Source: Anaerolineales bacterium (GTDB lineage: Bacteria > Chloroflexota > Anaerolineae > Anaerolineales > Villigracilaceae). From it: 64,000 bases of DNA. Positions within the stretch are counted from its first letter, which is position 1. Every line of letters begins with the position of its first letter. Position numbers and translations under genes: made by a program. Location of the stretch: NCBI GenBank assembly GCA_015075275.1, contig JABTUU010000002.1, forward strand, positions 1,178,001 to 1,242,000, in the 5' to 3' direction. A model generated the notes under the pieces. It had not been told where the DNA came from. It did not search any database and was given only the letters and a program-made list of their open reading frames with translations. Of this stretch, positions 50,646-58,358 are shown piece after piece.

Positions 50646-52286
50646 CTATGAAGTATTTGGGCGAATTCGCTGATAAAAATTATAGAAATTTGTGTAAATC
50701 ACCACTGCTAAAACGCCAACCGCTGTGCCAGATGTAAAACCAATAGTTTTATCAATTTGCTCCAAGAGCGTGAGAACAAACATTGAAAATGAGCCAATAC
50801 CTAAAACAACAGCTGAAACTTTTGAAAGCAACGGGCGAGAAACATGGTCGAAGGCAAAATCAACCACTTTTACGGAAAAGGTTTCAGATTGATATTCTAT
50901 GCCCGTTTTGTTATCTAAAATCGAAAGAACAACTTTATGTTCTCTCGGTTGACATGAATCTAATGGTTTTCCAAGAAACACCATTGAGTTGATAGACGAG
51001 TCGAGTTTTTTTGCGATTGGGTCAGGAAAGGTTATATCGGGAGAAAATAGCTTAATTTTTACAACTTGCCCGAATTTAAGTTCGGTATCATAAATACGCT
51101 CAGTATAATTTTCTCCAACAATCTCCTTGATTTTCATTTTAATATTGTCAGCCAACTCTTCAAAATATAACTGAACTACAAAAGGCGATTCGTATCCCTT
51201 TGCGATTAATTTTGGATGCCCAATTGAAATTTTGAAAAATTTTTTTCCAATCTCGCCCAAGATTTTTTTCCAATCAACGTACACTTCATCTGGTTTATGG
51301 TTAGTTCGTTTTGAACCCTTTTCAGTAACATCACCAGAAGAAGTTCTTCTAGAAGTAGAAGTAGAAGTAGAAGTAGAAGTAACATAAATCGGTTCAGCGC
51401 GGCCCACCTTCGGGCGAGGCAAGCTATCTTTACGTTGCGGCGCTTGTTGTCCGCTTAGCGCGCTCTCCAGCGCTTTTGCAAACTCCCCCATGCTGGCATA
51501 ACGATCTTCCGGGTTGCGAGCCAGAGCCTTAAGCAGAAGTTTTTCCATCTTCTCAGGCAAGTCGCGCGTAAACTGGCTTGGTCTCGGCAACGGCTCGGTG
51601 GCTTGCTTAATTGCAACCGCCATCGGCGTTTTGGCAGAATACGGTTTACGTCCCGTAACCATTTCATACAACACCGCGCCCAACGCGTATTGATCGGAGA
51701 GGGCTGAAGCCTTGCCCGTCCATTGTTCGGGAGCCATGTACTCCGGCGCGCCGATGTTCATGCCTTCCCCTGTGCGGTCGGCAATTTCTTCCAGATCCAG
51801 AAAAATCTTGACGATACCGAAGTCTGTCAGCATTGGCTCGCCGCCGGCGGTGATGAGGATATTGGACGGCTTCACGTCGCGATGGATCATGTTCTGACGA
51901 TGGGCAAAATCTAGCGCGCGGGCGATGGGCAGCAACAGGCGTATAGAATCTTCCCACGCCAAAGGCTTGCCTTTCATCCACTGTTTTAACGTCCCGCCGG
52001 GCAAGTAAGGCATGACCAGATAGGGCTTGTCCTCGTACTCGCCAAAATCCGTCACTTTGACGATGTTGGGGTGCGTTAGCCGCGCCAGCGCTTTTGCCTC
52101 ACGTTCAAAGCGTTTCAGCGACCGCTCAAGCGCGCTTGGCGCCAGATTCTCGGTACGGATGACTTTGACCGCCACATCCGTTTCGAGGCGGGTGTCGTAG
52201 GCTTTATACACTGTCGCCATGCCGCCTTCGCCGAGTTGCTCGAGGATGTGATAACGTCCCAAAGATTTTCCAATTAGATCAGCCAT
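50646..52286 (-). CDS. Ser/Thr kinase with AT-rich non-FGE C-terminal domain
   Basis: 546 residues. Kinase 12-270, closely related to the 42948-44849 product (LGEGGMATVYKA, HRDVKPSNIL); the activation-loop start reads DFGIVKIFLDLEE with an extra residue, and GAPEYMAPEQ replaces GTPEY, so the usual activation-loop Thr before PEY is lost. After a (Thr-Ser)n linker comes an unrecognised region (about 330-475, beta-rich) and two C-terminal TM helices (about 483-530). From about 51300 downward the DNA is AT-rich compared with the kinase half, suggesting a grafted sensor. It starts 14 bp after the EspG-like gene. Confidence 0.82.
   Translation of the reverse strand: MADLIGKSLGRYHILEQLGEGGMATVYKAYDTRLETDVAVKVIRTENLAPSALERSLKRFEREAKALARLTHPNIVKVTDFGEYEDKPYLVMPYLPGGTLKQWMKGKPLAWEDSIRLLLPIARALDFAHRQNMIHRDVKPSNILITAGGEPMLTDFGIVKIFLDLEEIADRTGEGMNIGAPEYMAPEQWTGKASALSDQYALGAVLYEMVTGRKPYSAKTPMAVAIKQATEPLPRPSQFTRDLPEKMEKLLLKALARNPEDRYASMGEFAKALESALSGQQAPQRKDSLPRPKVGRAEPIYVTSTSTSTSTSRRTSSGDVTEKGSKRTNHKPDEVYVDWKKILGEIGKKFFKISIGHPKLIAKGYESPFVVQLYFEELADNIKMKIKEIVGENYTERIYDTELKFGQVVKIKLFSPDITFPDPIAKKLDSSINSMVFLGKPLDSCQPREHKVVLSILDNKTGIEYQSETFSVKVVDFAFDHVSRPLLSKVSAVVLGIGSFSMFVLTLLEQIDKTIGFTSGTAVGVLAVVIYTNFYNFYQRIRPNTS
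51351..51380 (-). repeat. (AGAAGT)5 microsatellite in kinase linker
   Basis: Five perfect tandem copies of the hexamer, coding (Ser-Thr)n in the linker exactly at the junction between the kinase half and the AT-rich C-terminal part. Slippage in units of six keeps the frame, so it can vary linker length. Confidence 0.9.
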
Positions 52287-52300
52287 GTTAGACTCCTGGG

Positions 52301-53074
52301 TTATTCCAGCATATCGCCAATTTTGGAATTGATCGCCATGGTACCGATATGCGCGAATGACATGTATTGCCCATCATCTTTTCCGCCCCATATGGATTTT
52401 CCTTCCCCGCACAGCGCAAATTGTTCTGTGATGGCGTTTCCAGTCCCTTCGATTCTGACTTTGCTCAATGCGGCGATCCATTCAATAGAGACCGCCCAAT
52501 CAAGCGCGGATTTGGCGGACTTCGAGTCTAAACCATGTTCTTTCAGGATACGCGCCGCGAGGGAGGCATCCTTCCATGCGGTAGGAAGAAAGACAAGAGG
52601 TTGGGGAAGTTTGTGAACGCTCGCAGTTTTCTTTGTTTTGGAAGGGAGCGACAGCCCGCGCATGATTGCATCTTGTAGGTGACGCCGCGTTTGGTAAATA
52701 ATGAAGCGGGCGGTCTCGCCGTCCATTTCAAGGGAGAGACCCTGAGCGCCGGAAGCGAAGAGATGAAGACTGCGCACAGCGCCATCCGTGGTGATACGTT
52801 CTAACCTGAGTAAGGACGGCGCAGAGGAGATCCACTGGACCAGCGCGGCAGGGAGTCGTTCAATCTGCCAGCCAAAGCCCGGAGATGAGCGAATCAAGCC
52901 GCGGGTCAGGAGCGAAGCGTGACCGGCTTTTTGTCTCTGTTCGAGTTGGTCGTGGGTTAGCCTTTCGATTGTCGCATCGGGCAGGGGCAGAGAGGATATC
53001 CCAAACGCGCCAGCCAGCCAGAATAACTCTGCTCGGGAGAGGTCGAATTGAAAGACGCCCGCCTGCTCCTTCAT
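52301..53074 (-). CDS. EspG-like putative T7SS chaperone
   Basis: 257 residues, no signal or TM. The N-terminus follows the EspG pattern closely (FDLSRAELFWLAGAFGISSL, then LEQRQKAGHASLLTRGLI), continuing with a beta-rich middle and helical C-terminal half. I start it at 53074, where ATGA overlaps the stop of the WXG-C39 gene; the longer frame to 53125 lies inside that gene. Strict coupling to a putative export substrate supports a dedicated chaperone role. It is a distant paralogue of 41534-42364. Confidence 0.6.
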   Translation of the reverse strand: MKEQAGVFQFDLSRAELFWLAGAFGISSLPLPDATIERLTHDQLEQRQKAGHASLLTRGLIRSSPGFGWQIERLPAALVQWISSAPSLLRLERITTDGAVRSLHLFASGAQGLSLEMDGETARFIIYQTRRHLQDAIMRGLSLPSKTKKTASVHKLPQPLVFLPTAWKDASLAARILKEHGLDSKSAKSALDWAVSIEWIAALSKVRIEGTGNAITEQFALCGEGKSIWGGKDDGQYMSFAHIGTMAINSKIGDMLE

Positions 53075-54204
53075 TGCGTCGCCTGTGGTCGGACGATGGT
53101 CATGTAGTTGCCGCCGCCTTTCCAAATCTTTTCAAAAGTAGTGCGAGAAAAGACTTTTTCTTTGCCACTCCACGGGTCGTTGACCACTACCAAGTCGGCG
53201 TTGATGGCTTTGACGAGTATGGCATGATTGATAGAACCGTTTGGTGTAATGTCGCGCGCAGGCGCGCTGACCAAACCTACCTTCGAGTTAATAATTACGG
53301 GACCGTCGCGGAGCGCCGTGCCGAGATCATCCATGTTGCCAGCGCTCACTGTGGAACTGTAGCCAAGTTCGCCAAGATCGTCGTTTAGCTTGTCAAGAGT
53401 AATGCCTCTGCCTTCTGTGCCGTCGCCCTGATCCAACATTCCAATAAGATCGCTGGGCGATGCGACGCGATTTGCGGGATCTTTGGCGTGGAAATAATCG
53501 AGCGCCATGCTTATGGAGGTAGGCAGACAGGCGGCGCTGCCATACAGTTTTCCCTGCGACTGAGGCGGAATATCGTAATAAACATCATAACCATCCGCTG
53601 AGGACGGAGAATCCGCTTCTTGCGCGGACGGGGCGCTGGGCGCGCTTTCTTTGAGCAGTTCTCCCAATCGAGTTGTCCCGGCTGAATTTTCCGCCAGTGG
53701 AGTTTCACCTTCCTTTGAAAAAGGCGTAGCAATAGTCGGCGGGACGAAGAATCGTTCGAGAAAGGAATTTAGCCAGGCTGGAAGCCCGCTAAGGAAGGGT
53801 ATAACCGTAAGCGCGGTAAACACAGGCAAGATGGTTTGGTTAAGGAAAGCGTTCTCCGTCTGCCCCCCAGTATAGAGAGGTATATAACTTGTTGTGGGCA
53901 AACCATCTCGGCCACTGCCGCGAAATAACGCCGCGCCGCGCTGGTCGGTCTGTTCCCATTCGGCGACCTCGCGCTCAAGACGGCTTGCCAGAATTTGGAG
54001 CGCGTCAACCTGCGCTTCGAGTTTTCGAAGGAGCGCGTTCGCTTCCGCCGCGAACTGTTCCTGTCCGCCGCCCTGCCAACTCATGGACAGGGCTTGAATG
54101 GCGCGACGAAGCGATTGCGCCTCATCCTGCATGGCAAGGGAGTTTTGTTTGATGGTTGCGGCGGTCTGGTGACCGCTGGTGGGGATGAGGTGGAGGGTGG
54201 TCAT
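53071..54204 (-). CDS. WXG100-like N-terminus fused to C39-like cysteine peptidase (putative T7SS substrate)
   Basis: 377 residues. The WXG100-like hairpin (1-95; turn SWQGGGQEQF) is followed by a hydrophobic stretch (about 130-150), a Pro/Ser/Ala linker and a C39_2-type papain-fold domain (about 205-375): catalytic Cys in AACLPTSISMALDYF (about 225), His in SINHAILVKAI (about 326) and the NDPWSG motif (about 338). The start ATG (54204-54202) is inside the target duplication of an IS1 element that cut it from its upstream kinase gene. Likely a secreted peptidase effector. Confidence 0.82.
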   Translation of the reverse strand: MTTLHLIPTSGHQTAATIKQNSLAMQDEAQSLRRAIQALSMSWQGGGQEQFAAEANALLRKLEAQVDALQILASRLEREVAEWEQTDQRGAALFRGSGRDGLPTTSYIPLYTGGQTENAFLNQTILPVFTALTVIPFLSGLPAWLNSFLERFFVPPTIATPFSKEGETPLAENSAGTTRLGELLKESAPSAPSAQEADSPSSADGYDVYYDIPPQSQGKLYGSAACLPTSISMALDYFHAKDPANRVASPSDLIGMLDQGDGTEGRGITLDKLNDDLGELGYSSTVSAGNMDDLGTALRDGPVIINSKVGLVSAPARDITPNGSINHAILVKAINADLVVVNDPWSGKEKVFSRTTFEKIWKGGGNYMTIVRPQATQ

Positions 54205-54218
54205 AAGGGGAGTGTCCA

Positions 54219-54605
54219 TCATAGAGGATACAGGAAATCAATGAGCGGCAAATTGTATTGCGGATATTGTTGTTTCATCAATTGTCGTTGGTTGTAGCAG
54301 TATGCGAAGAGGCGCAGATTTTTGAGTAAAGCATCCAGACGACGGGAAAAACAACGAGACCTACGTGCTAGCCGCTTGAGATAATGACGTAAATCCGCGT
54401 TGACGGCTTCGACTGAATAGGTTTCCTTTTTATCCGAGCGCATTTCATAGGGAGCGCCGTAATACAAGTTATCGTAGCCTGGAAACGCATCACTATAGTA
54501 TTGTCGGGCTTGTGGGGCGCGTTCGAGGCAGGCTTGCAGGTTGGCTGTGCTTCGTTCCGTGACCGCATCCCAACTCAGCAGGCAGTGCGTGGCTAGATCT
54601 ACCAC
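54219..54605 (-). CDS. IS1-type transposase second frame (copy 2)
   Basis: 128 residues; catalytic region as in copy 1 with a few substitutions (VDLATH in place of VDRATH). Expressed by -1 frameshifting from the preceding frame. Confidence 0.88.
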   Translation of the reverse strand: MVDLATHCLLSWDAVTERSTANLQACLERAPQARQYYSDAFPGYDNLYYGAPYEMRSDKKETYSVEAVNADLRHYLKRLARRSRCFSRRLDALLKNLRLFAYCYNQRQLMKQQYPQYNLPLIDFLYPL

Positions 54606-54607
54606 CG

Positions 54608-54958
54608 TCAGGACGTAGATTTTGTTTTTTTACGCTTCAAAAAGGTGTACAACTCGTCCAATTCTGTCACTTTGGGCTTGCGAGGGACTGGCGCTGGCGG
54701 CAATTGCGTTACATAGGCATTGATCCAGTTCGAGACGCTTTGCGGACTGACCTTCAAGATACGAGCAATTGAACGCTGACTACTCCCTTCCACATACATC
54801 CGCAACGCCAACATGCGTGTTTCCTTCGGGTACCCTTTCTCCTTTGACACAGGCGTATATGCCCGCTCGCATTCTCCACATTTGTATCGTTGGCTTCCTG
54901 AATGATTGAATCCTGCTTTCCTTTGCCGCCAGTTTGCTCCACAGTTTGGACATTTCAT
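54608..54958 (-). CDS. IS1-type transposase first frame (copy 2)
   Basis: 116 residues, almost identical to copy 1 (CGECERAYTP in place of CGECGRAYTP). Zinc finger plus helix-turn-helix. The A7C slippery site is at 54624-54631 on the minus strand. Confidence 0.9.
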   Translation of the reverse strand: MKCPNCGANWRQRKAGFNHSGSQRYKCGECERAYTPVSKEKGYPKETRMLALRMYVEGSSQRSIARILKVSPQSVSNWINAYVTQLPPAPVPRKPKVTELDELYTFLKRKKTKSTS

Positions 54959-54992
54959 CTCCCTATTTTACTTCTTATCTTGGACACTCCCG

Positions 54993-56495
54993 TCATAAGT
55001 GTTTTCTTTCTTCGCGCAAGTGCCAGATTATAATTGCCCCGCCGATTGCCCCGCTGATTACCAAGCCGATTGGCTCGTTGATTGTAACGCCGATTATCCA
55101 GCCGAATACCCAGCCGATGGTAATCGTAACGACATCCCTCCAAGATGAAAGCGCCTTTTCTTTAAGCAAAACAAAGGCGGTAATAAATCCGCCGATTGCC
55201 CCGCTGATTACTACGCCGATTGACTCGTTGGTTGCACCGCCGATTGTCCAGCCGATTGTCCAGCCGATGGTCCAGCCGATGGTAATCGCAATGACATCCC
55301 TCCAAGATGAAAGCGCCTTTTCTTCAAGCAAAATAAAGGATGTAATAAATCCGTATATTGCCCCGATGGTTGCCCATCCGATTGTCCAGCCGATTGTCAA
55401 TCCGATTACGACGCCGATTAGGATGCCGATTGCCCAGCCGATTGCTATCAATAACACGGCTATCCAACGCGGGTAGATAATCGTTTCAGCGTCGGGCGCG
55501 ATTTCACTGTTTGAAGCCTTTGCTTTTTGTGATGCAGCCTTTGTCCCATTTCCCTGATCGAAAGTTTCCCCGGTTGCTTCCTGTATACGCGTATCCTGTG
55601 TATCAAACCTTGAAACCGCAGATGTCTTATTTTTAACAGGTTGTTTTTTTCCGATTGTTCCTAACAAAGTTTCTTCCAGCGTATCGCCAAAAGCCTGAGC
55701 ATTATGAAAGCGGTTTTCCTTTTCTTTCGCCAATGTCTTAAGCAGCATCTTTTCAACAGCATCAGGCAAGTTTGGCGCAAACGACTTCGGCCTTGGCAAC
55801 GGTTCTGTAACTTGCTTGACCAGCACTGCCATAGGCGTGTCGGCTTGATACGGTTTCCTTCCTGTCAGCATTTCATACAACACCACGCCAAGCGAATAAA
55901 CATCCGTGCGCGCGTCCACGCCTTGTCCCTGAAATTGTTCAGGCGACATATATTCTGGAGTTCCCACGCCCATTCCCGTGCTGGTCAGGTCGGTCGTTTC
56001 TTCGTCGGCGAGGAGGATTTTCGCAACCCCAAAATCTGTCAGCATCGGCTCGCCAGATTGTGTAATGAGGATGTTAGAGGGCTTGACATCGCGGTGGATG
56101 ACGCCCTGTTGGTGGGCATAATGCAGCGCGCGCGCAATAGGAATCAGCAAACAGACGGAATCTTCCCATGGCATTGACTTACCCAGCCTTTGTTTTAGCG
56201 TCCCGCCGGGTAGATACGGCATGACAAGGTAAGGTTTCTCATCATGTTCGCCGTAATCCGTGATGGCGACGATGTTGGGATGGGTTAACTTAGCCAGCGC
56301 TTTCGCTTCGCGCTCGAAGCGTTTGAGGGTCCGCCCCATCGTTTCGAGAGTCAATTTTTCGGTGCGGATGACCTTGACTGCCACATCGCGTTCCAAGCGC
56401 GTATCGTAGGCTTTGTACACGATTGCCATCCCACCTTCGCCGAGGCGCTCGAGGATGTGGTAACGTCCGAGAGATTGACCAAGAAGATTTTCCAT
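54993..56495 (-). CDS. Ser/Thr kinase with polytopic Gly-zipper repeat membrane domain
   Basis: 500 residues. Kinase 12-270 (LGEGGMAIVYKA is preceded by ERLGEGG; VAVKVI, HRDVKPSNIL, DFGVAK, GTPEYMSPEQ). Instead of one TM and an external sensor, residues about 345-495 form several hydrophobic Gly-rich helices built from internal repeats (IGWTIGWTIGW; KALSSWRDV twice, 54 residues apart). This may sense membrane state or form an oligomeric pore; the function is unknown. Its TGA originally overlapped the start of the WXG-C39 gene. Confidence 0.85.
   Translation of the reverse strand: MENLLGQSLGRYHILERLGEGGMAIVYKAYDTRLERDVAVKVIRTEKLTLETMGRTLKRFEREAKALAKLTHPNIVAITDYGEHDEKPYLVMPYLPGGTLKQRLGKSMPWEDSVCLLIPIARALHYAHQQGVIHRDVKPSNILITQSGEPMLTDFGVAKILLADEETTDLTSTGMGVGTPEYMSPEQFQGQGVDARTDVYSLGVVLYEMLTGRKPYQADTPMAVLVKQVTEPLPRPKSFAPNLPDAVEKMLLKTLAKEKENRFHNAQAFGDTLEETLLGTIGKKQPVKNKTSAVSRFDTQDTRIQEATGETFDQGNGTKAASQKAKASNSEIAPDAETIIYPRWIAVLLIAIGWAIGILIGVVIGLTIGWTIGWATIGAIYGFITSFILLEEKALSSWRDVIAITIGWTIGWTIGWTIGGATNESIGVVISGAIGGFITAFVLLKEKALSSWRDVVTITIGWVFGWIIGVTINEPIGLVISGAIGGAIIIWHLREERKHL
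55041..55434 (-). repeat. Tandem ~162-bp coding repeats with 12-bp sub-repeats
   Basis: Two clear units start at 55111 and 55273 (period 162 bp, 54 codons), with a partial further unit at 55041-55110. Within them GCCGATTGTCCA-type 12-mers recur, encoding TIGW. Unit differences are mostly single bases. Confidence 0.85.
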
Positions 56496-56511
56496 ACTGC
56501 CTCGTAAAAAA

Positions 56512-58332
56512 TTAGGAAAGCTTGCAATTTACCTGATACAGGCGCGTATCGGGAAGGATTATAGTGGGAATATAAAATTCCTTCCGCTTTTCGATTTCGG
56601 CGATAGAGAAACTTGTGTTTACTGCGCTGGCAAAGATGTACTCAATGTCCGCGCGACAAAGTTGTTCAAAATTTTCGGGGGTGGAAAATTCGTATTCCAA
56701 ATCAAGTTTCTCCGTTTTGATGCCTGTCAACGGAGTGATCCAGACTCCGGCATCGGTGGGGGTCTTGACGTTTGGGGAACTGATATCTGCCGAGATAAGC
56801 ACGAGAGCTTGTTTGCGCGCGTGATTAGCAAGCCACCCAATAACAAATTGATCGTCTACTCTCATATAAATACAACAGGGGTCGGGTCGGTAGCTAGCCG
56901 GTGGTCGAATACAAACTGTTATTATGGCAAGGGCGATCAAAGTCAATTGAGCAATCCATTGCCGTTTTCCTTCGGCTGGAATATACAAAAGTAAATCATT
57001 TATGATATCAGCCCCTCCAATCCCTGCTAATATCGCCAAAGGAACAAAGAGGGATAGTTGGACAAATGGACGATCCAGAAAATATCCCCCCGTATGGTTG
57101 CCCAGAAAGTTCGGCGTAGGCAGACTGGAAAATATCGCGATAAAAATAACAAATGTAAAGATTGCTAGAACCAAATGTTTGTGCCGGGTCTGTAGAGCAT
57201 AAACCCCTAAAAATACAGCCAGCAGAGTTAAGATCATATCTACCCCTTGAAAGTATGGCAAAATGGCATCATGAAAGTTGGGATTAAGGATGGAAATGAT
57301 CCAGATAATCAAGATTTCATCATAAAGAAAGAAAAGTGAGTCTTCCTGGGTGATTTTATTTCTGAAGTAATAGATTAAGGCAAAGGCGCATAACGCGCAA
57401 AACAGATAGATAATACTACGGCTATGCAACAGCGCCATGCCGAGACAAATAATGCACAACGATATGATTCTTTTACCATCGAATTTAACCTTAGGCGCTA
57501 GGGATGCCGCGATCCAGTAGACGACAAAAGGCGAAACAGCCAACGAGGCAATTGCGGGATACTTTCCCCAATTCACTGCAAAAGCCGGCATTGTCCACCC
57601 AAAACCTGCAAAAATCACGGTGATCATGCCGGAATTTAGGCGATTATTGCTGAGTCGTTCGGCAAATAGGTAGAGACTCAAAATGAATAAAAGCAAAAAC
57701 ATCTGCCCTATGCCCAGCATGAGTTGTGCTATGCTGAATCTGTCTCCGACTTGTTGGCTCATGACGATAATAAGGCTGTGAAAACCAAGGTGATAATAGC
57801 AGCTTGGGTCCAAGGTTTCAACTCCGCAGGAACCGCGTTGAGGCAAAGTTGGATTCTGGAGACTAGCTATTGTTTGGTAATGCTCTGCCGAATCGTAATA
57901 CAGAGGAAATTCAAGCTGTTTCAAAAAAGCCAGCCTGACAGCGGCGATGAGGAGAATGATAAGTAGAGAACCAATTGACGACGGTCGAAGAGTGGGAAAT
58001 TGACCGTTCTTGGCTCTCGACAGGAAGAAACCCACGAATCCACCGAGCGAGATTATCAATAGCAAACTGGAAAGTATCGGCAGAGCCTGCGTCCATATTC
58101 TGCCTAGCGCGACAATCGCATAGCTCGATACTATGAAAGCGCCAATCCCCGCGCTGACTACCCAGGCAAAAATATCACCTTCATATGGATGATCATTTCT
58201 CTTTCGCCACAGCAATAGCCCCAATCCGCCGAGCCCAAATACTTCTATGATCAACAACCCAATAATTACCTTATATTCCCACAGCGCTTGGAATCCATCG
58301 TAGATCAGGTTTATGAAGTCAAAAGGTGTCAT
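56512..58332 (-). CDS. Polytopic membrane protein, GT-C glycosyltransferase-like
   Basis: 606 residues with roughly 13-14 TM helices and a short soluble C-terminal domain (about 490-605). The first large external loop contains YYDSAEHYQ, an acidic motif placed like the catalytic Asp of GT-C glycosyltransferases that use lipid-linked sugars. I cannot name a family. The ATG at 58332 is preferred to a TTG at 58344; neither has a clear ribosome site. It lies between two kinase genes in the minus-strand operon and could glycosylate exported proteins. Confidence 0.6.
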   Translation of the reverse strand: MTPFDFINLIYDGFQALWEYKVIIGLLIIEVFGLGGLGLLLWRKRNDHPYEGDIFAWVVSAGIGAFIVSSYAIVALGRIWTQALPILSSLLLIISLGGFVGFFLSRAKNGQFPTLRPSSIGSLLIILLIAAVRLAFLKQLEFPLYYDSAEHYQTIASLQNPTLPQRGSCGVETLDPSCYYHLGFHSLIIVMSQQVGDRFSIAQLMLGIGQMFLLLFILSLYLFAERLSNNRLNSGMITVIFAGFGWTMPAFAVNWGKYPAIASLAVSPFVVYWIAASLAPKVKFDGKRIISLCIICLGMALLHSRSIIYLFCALCAFALIYYFRNKITQEDSLFFLYDEILIIWIISILNPNFHDAILPYFQGVDMILTLLAVFLGVYALQTRHKHLVLAIFTFVIFIAIFSSLPTPNFLGNHTGGYFLDRPFVQLSLFVPLAILAGIGGADIINDLLLYIPAEGKRQWIAQLTLIALAIITVCIRPPASYRPDPCCIYMRVDDQFVIGWLANHARKQALVLISADISSPNVKTPTDAGVWITPLTGIKTEKLDLEYEFSTPENFEQLCRADIEYIFASAVNTSFSIAEIEKRKEFYIPTIILPDTRLYQVNCKLS

Positions 58333-58358
58333 GGTGAATGACAAGCGGGAAGGAATTC

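Larger units (their letters stand above)
54208..54991 (-). mobile_element. IS1-family insertion sequence, copy 2
   Basis: A complete 784-bp element on the minus strand with the same ends as copy 1 and a perfect 8-bp target duplication GTCATAAG (54200-54207 and 54992-54999). The duplicated bases, read on the minus strand as CTTATGAC, contain the former ATGA overlap of two operon genes, so the upstream kinase keeps its stop and the downstream peptidase keeps its start. Confidence 0.95.
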
